Source: Eutrigla gurnardus | Lineage: Eukaryota > Chordata > Actinopteri > Perciformes > Triglidae | NCBI GenBank assembly: GCA_963514095.1 | Contig: OY741267.1 | Location: forward strand, 7,594,048 to 7,658,047 | Length of the DNA: 64,000 nt | Direction: 5' to 3' | In this document: one piece after another, positions 44,421 to 58,721 of the stretch | How the letters are laid out: each line of letters opens with the position of its first letter | How positions within the stretch are numbered: position 1 is the first letter of the stretch | Made by a program: the position numbers and the translations under genes | The notes under the pieces: model-generated | The model's input: the letters and a program-made list of their open reading frames with translations, nothing else | Database searches by the model: none | Told to the model about the DNA's origin: nothing

Positions 44421-47400
44421 TAATTCCCCCGCCGGGAAATTTTGAGAGGGAGGCAGTGGGCCGCCGCCCGGGGGTGTGTCTGTAAAAGTTTAAAGTTGAA
44501 ACGGAGTTTCTAGGTGAAAGAATGACCGAGCAGAAGACGTTTGACTAAAAAAACTACATTTCCCACTACTAAATGTAGTTTTTAGTACATTCCTGTCCAC
44601 CAATCAGAGCACACCACTCGTGTCTCCATTTTAAAGTTTAAATGGAGTTTCTAGGTGAAAGTATGGACGAGAAGAAGACGTTTGACTAAAAAAACTACAT
44701 TTCCCACTACTAAATGTAGTTCTTAGTACAGTCCTGTCCACCAATCAGAGCACACCACTCGTGTCTCCATTTTAAAGTTTAAATGGAGTTTCTAGGTGAA
44801 AGTATGACCGAGCAAAAGACGTTTGACTAAAAAAACTACATTTCCCACTACTAAATGTAGTTTTTAGTACATTCCTGTCCACCAATCAGAGCACACCACT
44901 CGTGTCTCCATTTTAAAGTTTAAATGGAGTTTCTAGGTGAAAATATGCCCTGAACTCAGCTGTCACTCAAGTACTACCGAGTACTAGCGAGTACTACCGA
45001 GTACTACCAAGTACTACCGAGTACTACTGAGTCTCAAGTACTGAGAACTACTAGGTACAATGTATTGTCAAACAGTTGAGTGCTTCGCACTCAACTGTTT
45101 CCCAGTACATGTCATTGAACTCAGCTGTCACTCAAGTACTACCGAGTACTACCAAGTACTACCGAGTACTACTGAGTCTCAAGTACTGAGAACTACAAGG
45201 TACAATGTATTGTCAAACAGTTGAGTGCTTCGCACTCAACTGTTTCCCTGTACAGGTCACTGAACTCAGCTGTCACTCAAGTAGTACCGAGTACTAGCGA
45301 GTACTAGCGAGTACTACCGAGTACTACCAAGTACTACCGAGTACTACTGAGTCTCAAGTACTGAGAACTACTAGGTACAATGTATTGTCAAACAGTTGAG
45401 TGCTTCGCACTCAACTGTTTCCCAGTACATGTCATTGAACTCAGCTGTCACTCAAGTACTACCGAGTACTACCAAGTACTACCGAGTACTACTGAGTCTC
45501 AAGTACTGAGAACTACTAGGTACAATGTATTGTCAAACAGTTGAGTGCTTCGCACTCAACTGTTTCCCAGTACATGTCATTGAACTCAGCTGTCACTCAA
45601 GTACTACCGAGTACTACCAAGTACTACCGAGTACTACTGAGTCTCAAGTACTGAGAACTACAAGGTACAATGTATTGTCAAACAGTTGAGTGCTTCGCAC
45701 TCAACTGTTTCCCTGTACAGGTCACTGAACTCAGCTGTCACTCAAGTAGTACCGAGTACTAGCGAGTACTAGCGAGTACTAGCGAGTACTACCGAGTACT
45801 ACTGAGTCTCAAGTACTGAGAACTACTAGGTACAATGTATTGTCAAACAGTTGAGTGCTTCGCACTCAACTGTTTCCCTGTACAGGTCACTGAACTCAGC
45901 TGTCACTCAAGTACTACCGAGTACTAGCGAGTACTAGCGAGTACTACCGAGTACTACCAAGTACTACCGAGTACTACTGAGTCTCAAGTACTGAGAACTA
46001 CTAGGTACAATGTACTTGCAAACAGTTGAGTGCTTCGCACTCAACTGTTTCCCAGTACATGTCATTGAACTCAGCTGTCACTCAAGTACTACCGAGTACT
46101 ACCAAGTACTACCGAGTACTACTGAGTCTCAAGTACTGAGAACTACTAGGTACAATGTATTGTCAAACAGTTGAGTGCTTCGCACTCAACTGTTTCCCAG
46201 TACATGTCATTGAACTCAGCTGTCACTCAAGTACTACCGAGTACTACCAAGTACTACCGAGTACTACTGAGTCTCAAGTACTGAGAACTACAAGGTACAA
46301 TGTATTGTCAAACAGTTGAGTGCTTCGCACTCAACTGTTTCCCTGTACAGGTCACTGAACTCAGCTGTCACTCAAGTAGTACCGAGTACTAGCGAGTACT
46401 AGCGAGTACTACCGAGTACTACTGAGTCTCAAGTACTGAGAACTAGTAGGTACAATGTATTGTCAAACAGTTGAGTGCTTCGCACTCAACTGTTTCCCTG
46501 TACAGGTCACTGAACTCAGCTGTCACTCAAGTACTACCGAGTACTACCGAGTACTACCGAGTACTACTGAGACTCAAGTACTGAGAACTACTAGGTACAA
46601 TGTATTGTCAAACAGTTGAGTGCTTCGCACTCAACTGTTTCCCTGTACAGGTCACTGAACTCAGCTGTCACTCAAGTACTACCGAGTACTAGCGAGTACT
46701 AGCGAGTACTACCGAGTACTACCAAGTACTACCGAGTACTACTGAGTCTCAAGTACTGAGAACTACTAGGTACAATGTACTTGCAAACAGTTGAGTGCTC
46801 CGCACTCAACTGTATGCCAGTACTTGTGTCTAATTTTAAAGTTTAAATGGAGTTTCTCAGTGAAAGAATGGCTGAGCTGAAATTGTTTGACTAAAAAAAC
46901 TACATATCCCACTACTAATGTAGTTTTAGTACATTCCTGTCCTCCAATCAGAGCACACCTGCTGTCAGTTATGAAGATCAGTGCCACACAGTGCTGTCAC
47001 CATGGCAACGGCCCTTGCTGCGTGTGTATGACTGCTTTGGAGCGTCTCTCTGCTTCTCTCTATCGCTCAATTCCCCCTCTGCACATGGGTCCGAACAAAA
47101 GCATGCCACGCTCACACTGAAACTCCTATCGCCAAAATTTTCGCACCGTTAGCGCCACGAGACTCGGCTGAAGACACTGATGACTTTTATTTTTTCCTAG
47201 TGTCAGAAATGTGGACGCTAGGGCGAGTTAGAAATGCTGTTCATATCAGGTTTCTTTGAAAATCTGCTTCTAAATTAACATTAGAGAGGATGACGAGAAA
47301 ACCTGACTTGGCCGCGCTTAGAGGTTGCTAGTTCAAATTCTGTAAATCGCACAGACTTTTTGAGCACATTGTGAGCGACAGGACAAGTTTGTCTACAAAA

Positions 47401-48143
47401 TTGGAAAATATCACGTCTGTAGAGTGAAGATTGTGGCCGGGAGGAGTTTGGAAAGGAAAAAGATCTGAGAAGCCCCCACACTCTAAGCGATGATGTCACG
47501 CACTCTAGCCCAGAAGGTTCCGCGCAATACACACCCATTATAAACTCATAATTTCTCCCAAAATGATCATGGTCATTGAACAGTGATTGATCAGAAACTA
47601 TATGACCTATTGAAACGCGGATTGGCACACCAGGACACAAGACTTGTGTCTACGTTTTAGAGTTTAAATGGAGTTTCTAGGTGAAAGTATGACTGAGCAG
47701 CAGGCGTTTGAAAAGCTACCTTTTCTGCTTTTTTTTTTTCGCTCGTCCCATTCATTCCTATGGGATTTTTTGAGGTGGTTTTTCGCGACTTACGTCGCGA
47801 AAAATTAATATTCTGGACTTCTTTTAAGTAGCACACCGATCCCGATCAAGGCGCACGTTTTGATGTAACATTCCCCTAGGTGCTCGTTTTTGTTCGGTAG
47901 GAGTAGCGAATCAAAAAAACGGGAGGAGGAATAATAATAAGAAGAAAAAACACGCAGGAGAACAATAGGTGGCTGTGCTTCGCACAGCCACCTACTGTTT
48001 GTCTCTGCAAACAGTAGGTGGCTGTGCTTAGCACTGCCTCCCTAAAAAACACGTCGGATTTCAATAGGTGGCTGTGCGAAGCACAGCCACCTACTGTTTG
48101 TCTCTGCAAACAGTAGGTGGCTGTGCTTAGCACTGCCTCCCTA
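44421..48143 (+). repeat. Satellite unit 5 (expanded hairpin block)
   Basis: The longest unit. The head is shortened (CTAATTCCCCCGCC, without CTAGAAA). Three 141-bp repeats precede a hairpin block expanded to twelve copies (about 45071-46812). Within it a longer pattern repeats, so the expansion copied several hairpin monomers together. The core starts at about 46830. It ends with two cassettes. The second (48046-48143) has the inverted loop GTGCGAAGCAC. Confidence 0.9.
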
Positions 48144-50821
48144 ACTAGAAAATTCCCCCGCCGGGAAATTTTGAGAGGGAGGCAGTGGGCCGCCGCCCGG
48201 GGGTAAAAGTTTAAAGTTTAAACGGAGTTTCTAGGTGAAAGTATGGCTGAGTTGAAGACGTTTGACTAAAAAAACTACATTTCCCACTACTAAATGTAGT
48301 TTTAGTGCATTCCTGTCCACCAATCAGAGCACACCACTCGTGTCTCCATTTTAAAGTTTAAATGGAGTTTCTAGGTGAAAGTATGTCCGAGTAGAAGACG
48401 TTTGACTAAAAAAACTACATTTCCCATTACTAAATGTAGTTTTTAGTACATTCCTGTCCACCAATCAAAGCACACCACTCGTGTCTCCATTTTAAAGTTT
48501 AAATGGAGTTTCTAGGTGAAAGTATGGACGAGAAGAAGACGTTTGACTAAAAAAACTACATTTCCCACTACTAAATGTTGTTCTTAGTACATTCCTGTCC
48601 ACCAATCAGAGCACACCACTCGTGTCTCCATTTTAAAGTTTAAATGGAGTTTCTGGGTGAAAGTATGGACGAGAAGAAGACGTTTGACTAAAAAAACTAC
48701 ATTTCCCACTACTAAATGTAGTTCTTAGTACATTCCTGTCCACCAATCAGAGCACACCACTCGTCTCTCCATTTTAAAGTTTAAATGGAGTTTCTAGGTG
48801 AAAATATGCCCTGAACTCAGCTGTCACTCAAGTATTTACCGAGTACTAGCGAGTACTAGCGAGTACTACCAAGTACTACCGAGTACTACTGAGTCTCAAG
48901 TACTGAGAACTACTAGGTACAATGTATTGTCAAACAGTTGAGTGCTTCGCACTCAACTGTTTCCCTGTACAGGTCACTGAACTCAGCTGTCACTCAAGTA
49001 CTAGCGAGTACTACCGAGTACTACCGAGTACTACTGAGTCTCAAGTACTGAGAACTACTAGGTACAATGTATTGTCAAACAGTTGAGTGCTTCGCACTCA
49101 ACTGTTTCCCAGTACATGTCACTGAACTCAGCTGCCACTCAAGTACTACCGAGTACTAGCGAGTACTACCGAGTACTACCAAGTACTACCGAGTGCTACT
49201 GAGTCTCAAGTACTGAGAACTACTAGGTACAATGTATTGTCAAACAGTTGAGTGCTTCGCACTCAACTGTTTCCCAGTACATGTCACTGAACTCAGCTGC
49301 CACTCAAGTACTACCGAGTACTACCGAGTACTACCGAGTACTAGCGAGTACTAGCGAGTAGTACTGAGACTCAAGTACTGAGAACTACTAGGTACAATGT
49401 ATTGTAAAACAGTTGAGTGCTTCGCACTCAACTGTTAGCCAATACATGTCACTGAACTCAGCTGTCACTCAAGTACTACCGAGCACTACCGAGTACTACC
49501 GAGTACTACCGAGTACTAGCGAGTACTACTGAGACTCAAGTACTGAGAACTACTAGGTACAGGTCACTGAACTCAGCTGTCACTCAAGTACTACCGAGTA
49601 CTCCATTTTAAAGTTTAAATGGAGTTTCTAGGTGAAAGTATGGCTGAGCTGAAGAGGTTTGACTAAAAAAACTACATATCCCACTACTAATGTAGTTTTA
49701 GTACATTCCTGTCCTCCAATCAGAGCACACCTGCTGTCAGTTATGAAGATCAGTGCCACACAGTGCTGTCACCATGGCAACGGCCCTTGCTGCGTGTGTA
49801 TGACTGCTTTGGAGCGTCTCTCTGCTTCTCTCTATCGCTCAATTCCCCCTCTGCGCATGGGTCCGAACAAAAGCATGCCACGCTCACACCGAAACTCCTA
49901 TCGCCACAATTTTCGCACCGTTAGCGCCACGAGACTCGGCTGAAGACACGGATGACTTTTATTTTTTCCTAGTGTCAGAAATGTGGACGCTAGGGCGAGT
50001 TAGAAATGCTGTTCAGATCAGGTTTCTTTGAAAATCTGCTTCTAAATTAACATTGGAGCGGATGACGAAAAAACCTGACTTGGCCGCGCTTAGAGGTTGC
50101 TAGTTCAAATTCTGTAAATCGCACAGACTTTTTGAGCACATTGTGAGCGACAGGACAAGTTTGTCTACAAAATTGGAAAATATCACGTCTGTAGAGTGAA
50201 GATTGTGGCCGGGAGGAGTTTGGAAAGAAAAAAACACTGAGAAGCCCCCACACTCTAAGCGATGATGTCACGCACTCTAGCCCAGAATGTTCCGCGCAAT
50301 ACACACCCATTGTAATCTCAGGATTTCTCCCAAAACGATCATGGTCATTGAACAGTGATTGATCAAAAACTATATGAGCTATTGAAACGCGGATTGACAC
50401 ACCAGGACACAAGACTTGTGTCTACGTTTTAGAGTTTAAATGGAGTTTCTAGCTGAAAGTATGACTGAGCAGCAGGCTTTTGAAAAGCTACAATTTCTGC
50501 TTTTTTTTTTCGCTCATTTTTTACTAATCCCATTCATTTCAATGGGGAAATTTCAGTGGTTTTTCGCGACTTACGTCGCGAAAAATTAATATTCTGGACT
50601 TCTTTTAAATAGCACACCGATCCCGATCAAGGCGCACGTTTTGATGTAACATTCGCGTAGGTGCTCGTTTTTGTTTGGCAGTTTTAGGGAATCAAAAAAA
50701 AAGAGGAAGAGGAATAATAAGAAGAAACACGCAGGATAACAATAGGTGGCTGTGCTTCGCACAGCCACCTACTGTTTGTCTCTGCAAACAGTAGGTGGCT
50801 GTGCTTAGCACTGCCTCCCTA
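48144..50821 (+). repeat. Satellite unit 6
   Basis: Four 141-bp repeats, four hairpins (about 48930-49435), core from about 49600, and one cassette (about 50723-50821). Confidence 0.9.
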
Positions 50822-53061
50822 ACTAGAAAATTCCCCCGCCGGGAAATTTTGAGAGGGAGGCAGTGGGCCGCCGCCCGGGGGTAAAAGTTTAAAGTTCAAA
50901 CGGAGTTTCTAGGTGAAAGTATGGCTGAGTTGAAGACGTTTGACTAAAAAAACTACATTTCCCACTACTAAATGTAGTTTTTAGTACATTCCTGTCAACC
51001 AATCAGAGCACACCACTCGTGTCTCCATTTTAAAGTTTAAATGGAGTTTCTAGGTGAAAGTATGACCGAGCAAAAGACGTTTGACTAAAAAAACTACATT
51101 TCCCAATACTAAATGTAGTTTTTAGTACATTCCTGTCCACCAATCAGAGCACACCACTCGTGTCTCCATTTTAAAGTTTAAATGGAGTTTCTAGGTGAAA
51201 GTATGGACGAGAAGAAGACGTTTGACTAAAAAAACTACATTTCCCACTACTAAATGTAGTTCTTAGTACATTCCTGTCCACCAATCAGAGCACACCACTC
51301 GTGTCTCCATTTTAAAGTTTAAATGGAGTTTCTGGGTGAAAGTATGGACGAGAAGAAGACGTTTGACTAAAAAAACTACATTTCCCACTACTAAATGTAG
51401 TTCTTAGTACATTCCTGTCCACCAATCAGAGCACACCACTCGTCTCTCCATTTTAAAGTTTAAATGGAGTTTCTAGGTGAAAATATGCCCTGAACTCAGC
51501 TGTCACTCAAGTATTACCGAGTACTAGCGAGTACTAGCGAGTACTACCAAGTACTACCGAGTACTACTGAGTCTCAAGTACTGAGAACTACTAGGTACAA
51601 TGTATTGTCAAACAGTTGAGTGCTTCGCACTCAACTGTTTCCCTGTACAGGTCACTGAACTCAGCTGTCACTCAAGTACTAGCGAGTACTACCGAGTACT
51701 ACCGAGTACTACTGAGTCTCAAGTACTGAGAACTACTAGGTACAATGTATTGTCAAACAGTTGAGTGCTTCGCACTCAACTGTTTCCCAGTACATGTCAC
51801 TGAACTCAGCTGTCACTCAAGTACTACCGAGTACTACCGAGTACTACCAAGTACTACCGAGTACTACTGAGACTCAAGTACTGAGAACTACTAGGTACAA
51901 TGTACTTGCAAACAGTTGAGTGCTTCGCACTCAACTGTATGCCAGTACTTGTGTCTCATTTTAAAGTTTAAATGGAGTGTCTAGGTGAAAGTATGGCTGA
52001 GCTGAAGAGGTTTGACTAAAAAAACTACATATCCCACTACTAATGTAGTTTTAGTACATTCCTGTCCTCCAATCAGAGCACACCTGCTGTCAGTTATGAA
52101 AATCAGTGCCACACAGTGCTGTCACCATGGCAACGGCCCTTGCTGCGTGTGTATGACTGCTTTGGAGCGTCTCTCTGCTTCTCTCTATCGCTCAATTCCC
52201 CCTCTGCGCATGGGTCCGAACAAAAGCATGCCACGCTCACACCGAAACTCCTATCGCCAAAATTTTCGCACCGTTAGCGCCACAAGACTCGGCTGAAGAC
52301 ACTGATGACTTTTATTTTTTCCTAGTGTCAGAAATGTGGACGCTAGGGCGAGTTAGAAATGCTGTTCAGATCAGGTTTCTTTGAAAATCTGCTTCTAAAT
52401 TAACATTGGAGCGGATGACGAGAAAACCTGACTTGGCCGCGCTTAGAGGTTGCTAGTTCAAATTCTGTAAATCGCACAGACTTTTTGAGCACATTGTGAG
52501 AGACAGGACAAGTTTGTCTACAAAATTGGAAAATATCACGTCTGTAGAGTGAAGACTGTGGCCGGGAGGAGTTTGGAAAGAAAAATCTACTGAGAAGCCC
52601 CCACACTCTAACTGATGATGTCACGCACTCTAGCCCAGAAGGTTCCGCGCAATACACACCCATTGAAATCTCAGGATTTCTCCCAAAACGATCATGGTCA
52701 TTGAACAGTGATTGATCAAAAACTATATGAGCTATTGAAACGCGAATTGACACACCAAGACAGAAGACTTGTGTCTACGTTTGAGAGTTTAAATGGAGTT
52801 TCTAGGTGAAAGTATGACTGAGCAGCAGGCGTTTGAAAAGCTACATTTTCTGCTTTTTTTTTTTCGCTCGTCCCATTCAAGTCAATGGGAAAATTTCGTT
52901 GGTTTTTCGCGACTAGCGTCGCGAAAAATTAATATTCTGGACATTTTTTAAGTAGCACACCGATGTCGATCAAGGCGCACGTTTTGATGTTACATTTGCG
53001 TAGGTGCTCGTTTTTTTTCGGTACGAGTAGGAAATCAAAAAAAGTAAGAAGAGGAATAATA
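50822..53061 (+). repeat. Satellite unit 7
   Basis: Four 141-bp repeats, three hairpins (about 51610, 51750 and 51911), core from about 51958, and no cassette at its end. The core palindrome loop is TAGC here (about 52905-52928). Confidence 0.9.
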
Positions 53062-55567
53062 ACTAGAAAATTCCCCCGCCGGGAAATTTTGAGAGGGAGG
53101 CAGTGGGCCGCCGCCCGGGGGTGTGTCTGTAAAAGTTTAAAGTTCAAACGGAGTTTCTAGGTGAAAGAATGACCGAGCAGAAGACGTTTGACTAAAAAAA
53201 CTACATTTCCCACTACTAAATGTAGTTCTTAGTACATTCCTGTCCACCAATCAAAGCACACCACTCGTGTCTCCATTTTAAAGTTTAAATGGAGTTTCTA
53301 GGTGAAAGTATGACCGAGCAAAAGACGTTTGACTAAAAAAACTACATTTCCCACTACTAAATGTAGTTCTTAGTACATTCCTGTCCACCAATCAGAGCAC
53401 ACCACTCGTGTCTCCATTTTAAAGTTTAAACGGAGTTTCTAGGTGAAAGTATGACCGAGCAGAAGACGTTTGACTAAAAAAACTACATTTCCCAATACTA
53501 AATGTAGTTTTAAGTACATTCCTGTCCACCAATCAGAGCACACCACTCGTGTCTCCATTTTAAAGTTTAAATGGAGTTTCTAGGTGAAAGTATGACCGAG
53601 CAGAAGACGTTTGACTAAAAAAACTACATTTCCCAATACTAAATGTAGTTTTTAGTACATTCCTGTCCACCAATCAGAGCACACCACTCGTGTCTCCATT
53701 TTAAAGTTTAAATGGAGTTTCTAGGTGAAAATATGCCCTGAACTCAGCTGTCACTCAAGTACTACCGAGTACTAGCGAGTACTAGCGAGTACTACCAAGT
53801 ACTACCGAGTACTACTGAGTCTCAAGTACTGAGAACTACTAGGATCAATGTATTGTCAAACAGTTGAGTGCTTCGCACTCAACTGTTTCCCAGTACATGT
53901 CACTGAACTCAGCTGTCACTCAAGTACTACCGAGTACTACCAAGTACTACCGAGTACTACTGAGTCTCAAGTACTGAGAACTACTAGGTACAATGTATTG
54001 TCAAACAGTTGAGTGCTTCGCACTCAACTGTTTCCCAGTACATGTCACTGAACTCAGCTGTCACTCAAATACTACCGAGTACTAGCGAGTACTACCGAGT
54101 ACTACCAAGTACTACCGAGTACTACTGAGTCTCAAGTACTGAGAACTACTAGGTACAATGTATTGTTAAACAGTTGAGTGCTTCGCACTCAACTGTTTCC
54201 CAGTACATGTCACTGAACTCAGCTGTCACTCAAGTACTACCGAGTACTACCAAGTACTACCGAGTACTACTGAGTCTCAAGTACTGAGAACTACTAGGTA
54301 CAATGTATTGTTAAACAGTTGAGTGCTTCGCACTCAACTGTATGCCAGTACTTGTGTCTCATTTTAAAGTTTAAATGGAGTGTCTAGTTGAAAGTATGGC
54401 TGAGCTGAAGAGGTTTGACTAAAAAAACTACATATCCCACTACTAATGTAGTTTTAGTACATTCCTGTCCTCCAATCAGAGCACACCTGCTGTCAGTTAT
54501 GAAGATCAGTGCCACACAGTGCTGTCACCATGGCAACGGCCCTTGCTGCGTGTGTATGACTGCTTTGGAGCGTCTCTCTGCTTCTCTCTATCGCTCAATT
54601 CCCCCTCTGCACATGGGTCCGAACAAAAGCATGCCACGCTCACACCGAAACTCCTATCGCCAAGATTTTCGCACCGTTAGCGCCACAAGACTCGGCTGAA
54701 GACACTGATGACTTTTATTTTTTCCTAGTGTCAGAAATGTGGACGCTAGGGCGAGTTAGAAATGCTGTTCAGATCAGGTTTCTTTGAAAATCTGCTTCTA
54801 AATTAACATTGGAGCGGATGACGAGAAAACCTGACTTGGCCGCGCTTAGAGGTTGCTAGTTCAAATTCTGTAAATCGCACAGACTTTTTGAGCACATTGT
54901 GAGAGACAGGACAAGTTTGTCTACAAAATTGGAAAATATCACGTCTGTAGAGTGAAGACTGTGGCCGGGAGGAGTTTGGAAAGAAAAATCTACTGAGAAG
55001 CCCCCACACTCTAACTGATGATGTCACGCACTCTAGCCCAGAAGGTTCCGCGCAATACACACCCATTATAATCTCATGATTTCTCCCAAAACGATCATGG
55101 TCATTGAACAGTGATTGATCAAAAACTATATGAGCTATTGAAACGCGGATTGACACACCAGGACACAAGACTTGTGTCTACGTTTTAGAGTTTAAATGGA
55201 GTTTCTAGGTGAAAATATGCCTGCGCAGCAGGCGTTTGAAAAGCTACAATTTCTGCTTTTTTTTTGTCGCTTGTCCCATTCATTCCTATGGGACTAATTT
55301 GCGGTGGTTTTTCGCGACTTACGTCGCGAAAAATTAATATTCTGGACTTCTTTTAAATAGCACACCGATCCCGATCAAGCCGCACGTTTTGATGTAACAT
55401 TCCCCTAGGTGCTCGTTTTTGTTTGGCAGTTTTAGGGAATCAAAAAAACGGGAGGAGGAAGAATAAGAAAAAACACGTCGGATTTCAATAGGTGGCTGTG
55501 CTTCGCACAGCCACCTACTGTTTGTCTCTGCAAACAGTAGGTGGCTGTGCTTAGCACTGCCTCCCTA
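53062..55567 (+). repeat. Satellite unit 8
   Basis: Four 141-bp repeats, four hairpins (about 53858, 54004, 54165 and 54314), core from about 54360, and one cassette (about 55470-55567). Confidence 0.9.
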
Positions 55568-58500
55568 ACTAGAAAATTCCCCCGCCGGGAAATTTTGAGA
55601 GGGAGGCAGTGGGCCGCCGCCCGGGGGTGTGTCTGTAAAAGTTTAAAGTTTAAACGGAGTTTCTAGGTGAAAGAATGACCGAGAAGAAGACGTTTGACTA
55701 AAAAAACTACATTTCCCACTACTAAATGTAGTTCTTAGTACATTCCTGTCCACCAATCAGAGCACACCACTCGTGTCTCCATTTTAAAGTTTAAATGGAG
55801 TTTCTAGGTGAAAGTATGACCGAGCAAAAGACGTTTGACTAAAAAAATTCATTTCCCACTACTAAATGTAGTTTTTAGTACATTCCTGTCCACCAATCAG
55901 AGCACACCACTCGTGTCTCCATTTTAAAGTTTAAATGGAGTTTCTAGGTGAAAATATGCCCTGAACTCAGCTGTCACTCAAGTACTACCGAGTACTAGCG
56001 AGTACTACCGAGTACTACCAAGTACTACCGAGTACTACTGAGTTTCAAGTACTGAGAACTACTAGGTACAATGTAACTGTTTCCCAGTACATGTCACTGA
56101 ACTCAGCTGTCACTCAAGTACTACCGAGTACTACCAAGTACCACCGAGTACTACTGAGACTCAAGTACTGAGAACTAGTAGGTACTATGTACTTGCAAAC
56201 AGTTGAGTGCGCCCCAGTACATGTCACTGAACTCAGCTGCCACTCAAGTACTACCGAGTACTACCGAGTACTAGCGAGTACTAGCGAGTAGTACAAAGTA
56301 CTACGGAGTACTACTGAGTCTCAAGTACTGAGAACTACTAGGTACAATGTATTGTCAAACAGTTGAGTGCTTCGCACTCAACTGTTTCCCTGTACAGGTC
56401 ACTGAACTCAGCTGTCACTCAAGTACTAGCGAGTACTAGCGAGTACTACCGAGTACTACCGAGTACTACTGAGACTCAAGTACTGAGAACTACTAGGTAC
56501 AATGTATTGTCAAACAGTTGAGTGCTTCGCACTCAACTGTTTCCCTGTACATGTCACTGAACTCAGCTGTCACTCAAGTACTACCGAGCACTACCGAGTA
56601 CTACCGAGTACTAGCGAGTACTACTGAGACTCAAGTACTGAGAACTACTAGGTACAGGTCACTGAACTCAGCTGTCACTCAAGTACTACCGAGTACTCCA
56701 TTTTAAAGTTTAAATGGAGTTTCTGGGTGAAAGTATGACCGAGCAAAAGACGTTTGACTAAAAAAACTACATTTCCCACTACTAAATGTAGTTTTTAGTA
56801 CATTCCTGTCCACCAATCAGAGCACACCACTCCTGTCTCCATTTTAAAGTTTAAATGGAGTTTCTAGGTGAAAATATGCCCTGAACTCAGCTGTCACTCA
56901 AGTACTACCGAGTACTACCGAGTACTAGCGAGTACTAGCGAGTACTACCGAGTACTACTGAGTCTCAAGTACTGAGAACTACTAGGTACAATGTATTGTC
57001 AAACAGTTGAGTGCTTCGCACTCAACTGTTTCCCAGTACATGTCACTGAACTCAGCTGTCACTCAAGTACTACCGAGTACTACCAAGTACCACCGAGTAC
57101 TACTGAGACTCAAGTACTGAGAACTAGTAGGTACTATGTACTTGCAAACAGTTGAGTGCTTCGCACTCAACTGTTTCCCAGTACATGTCACTGAACTCAG
57201 CTGCCACTCAAGTACTACCGAGTACTACCGAGTACTAGCGAGTACTACCGAGTACTACCAAGTACTACCGAGTACTACTGAGTCTCAAGTACTGACAACT
57301 ACTAGGTACAATGTATTGTCAAACAGTTGAGTGCTTCGCACTCAACTGTTTCCCTGTACAGGTCACTGAACTCAGCTGTCACTCAGGTACTACCGAGTAC
57401 TACCGAGTACTACTGAGACTCAAGTACTGAGAACTACTAGGTACAATGTACTTGCAAACAGTTGAGTGCTCCGCACTCAACTGTATGCCAGTACTTGTGT
57501 CTCATTTTAAAGTTTAAATGGAGTTTCTCGGTGAAAGTATGGCTGAGCTGAAGAGGTTTGACTAAAAAAACTACATATCCCACTACTAATGTAGTTTTAG
57601 TACATTCCTGTCCTCCAATCAGAGCACACCTGCTGTCAGTTATGAAGATCAGTGCCACACAGTGCTGTCACCATGGCAACGGCCCTTGCTGCGTGTGTAT
57701 GACTGCTTTGGAGCGTCTCTCTGCTTCTCTCTATCGCTCAATTCCCCCTCTGCGCATGGGTCCGAACAAAAGCATGCCACGCTCACACCGAAACTCCTAT
57801 CGCCAAAATTTTCGCACCGTTAGCGCCACGAGACTCGGCTGAAGACACTGATGACTTTTATTTTTTCCTAGTGTCAGAAATGTGGACGCTAGGGCGAGTT
57901 AGAAATGCTGTTCATATCAGGTTTCTTTGAAAATCTGCTTCTAAATTAACATTAGAGCGGATGACGAGAAAACCTGACTTGGCCGCGCTTAGAGGTTGCT
58001 AGTTCAAATTCTGTAAATCGCACAGACTTTTTGAGCACATTGTGAGAGACAGGACAAGTTTGTCTACAAAATTGGAAAATATCACGTCTGTAGAGTGAAG
58101 ATTGTGGCCGGGAGGAGTTTGGAAAGGAAAAAGATCTGAGAAGCCCCCACACTCTAACTGATGATGTCACGCACTCTAGCCCAGAAGGTTCCGCGCAATA
58201 CACACCCATTATAATCTCACGATTTCTCCCAAAACGATCATGGTCATTGAACAGTGATTGATCAAAAACTATAAGAGCTATTGAAACGGGGATTGACACA
58301 CCAAGACAGAAGACTTGTGTCTACGTTTTAGAGTTTAAATGGAGTTTCTAGGTGAAAGTATGACTGAGCAGCAGGCGTTTGAAAAGCTACAATTTCTGTT
58401 TTTTTTTTTCGCTCATTTTTTACTAATCCCATTCATTTCAATGGGGAAATTTCGGTGGTTTTTCGCGACTTACGTCGCGAAAAATTAATATTCTGGACTT

Positions 58501-58721
58501 CTTTTAAATAGCACACCGATCCCGATCAAGGCGCACGTTTTGATGTAACATTCGCGTAGGTGCTCGTTTTTGTTTGGCAGTTTTAGGGAATCAAAAAAAG
58601 GGTAAGAAGAGGAATAATAAGAAGAAACACGCAGGATAACAATAGGTGGCTGTGCTTCGCACAGCCACCTACTGTTTGTCTCTGCAAACAGTAGGTGGCT
58701 GTGCTTAGCACTGCCTCCCTA
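55568..58721 (+). repeat. Satellite unit 9 (partly duplicated)
   Basis: Two 141-bp repeats, then a hairpin block with two truncated and two intact hairpins. A further 141-bp repeat (about 56698-56838) and a second hairpin block with four hairpins follow, so the front half is duplicated. The core starts at about 57505. One cassette (about 58624-58721). Confidence 0.9.
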
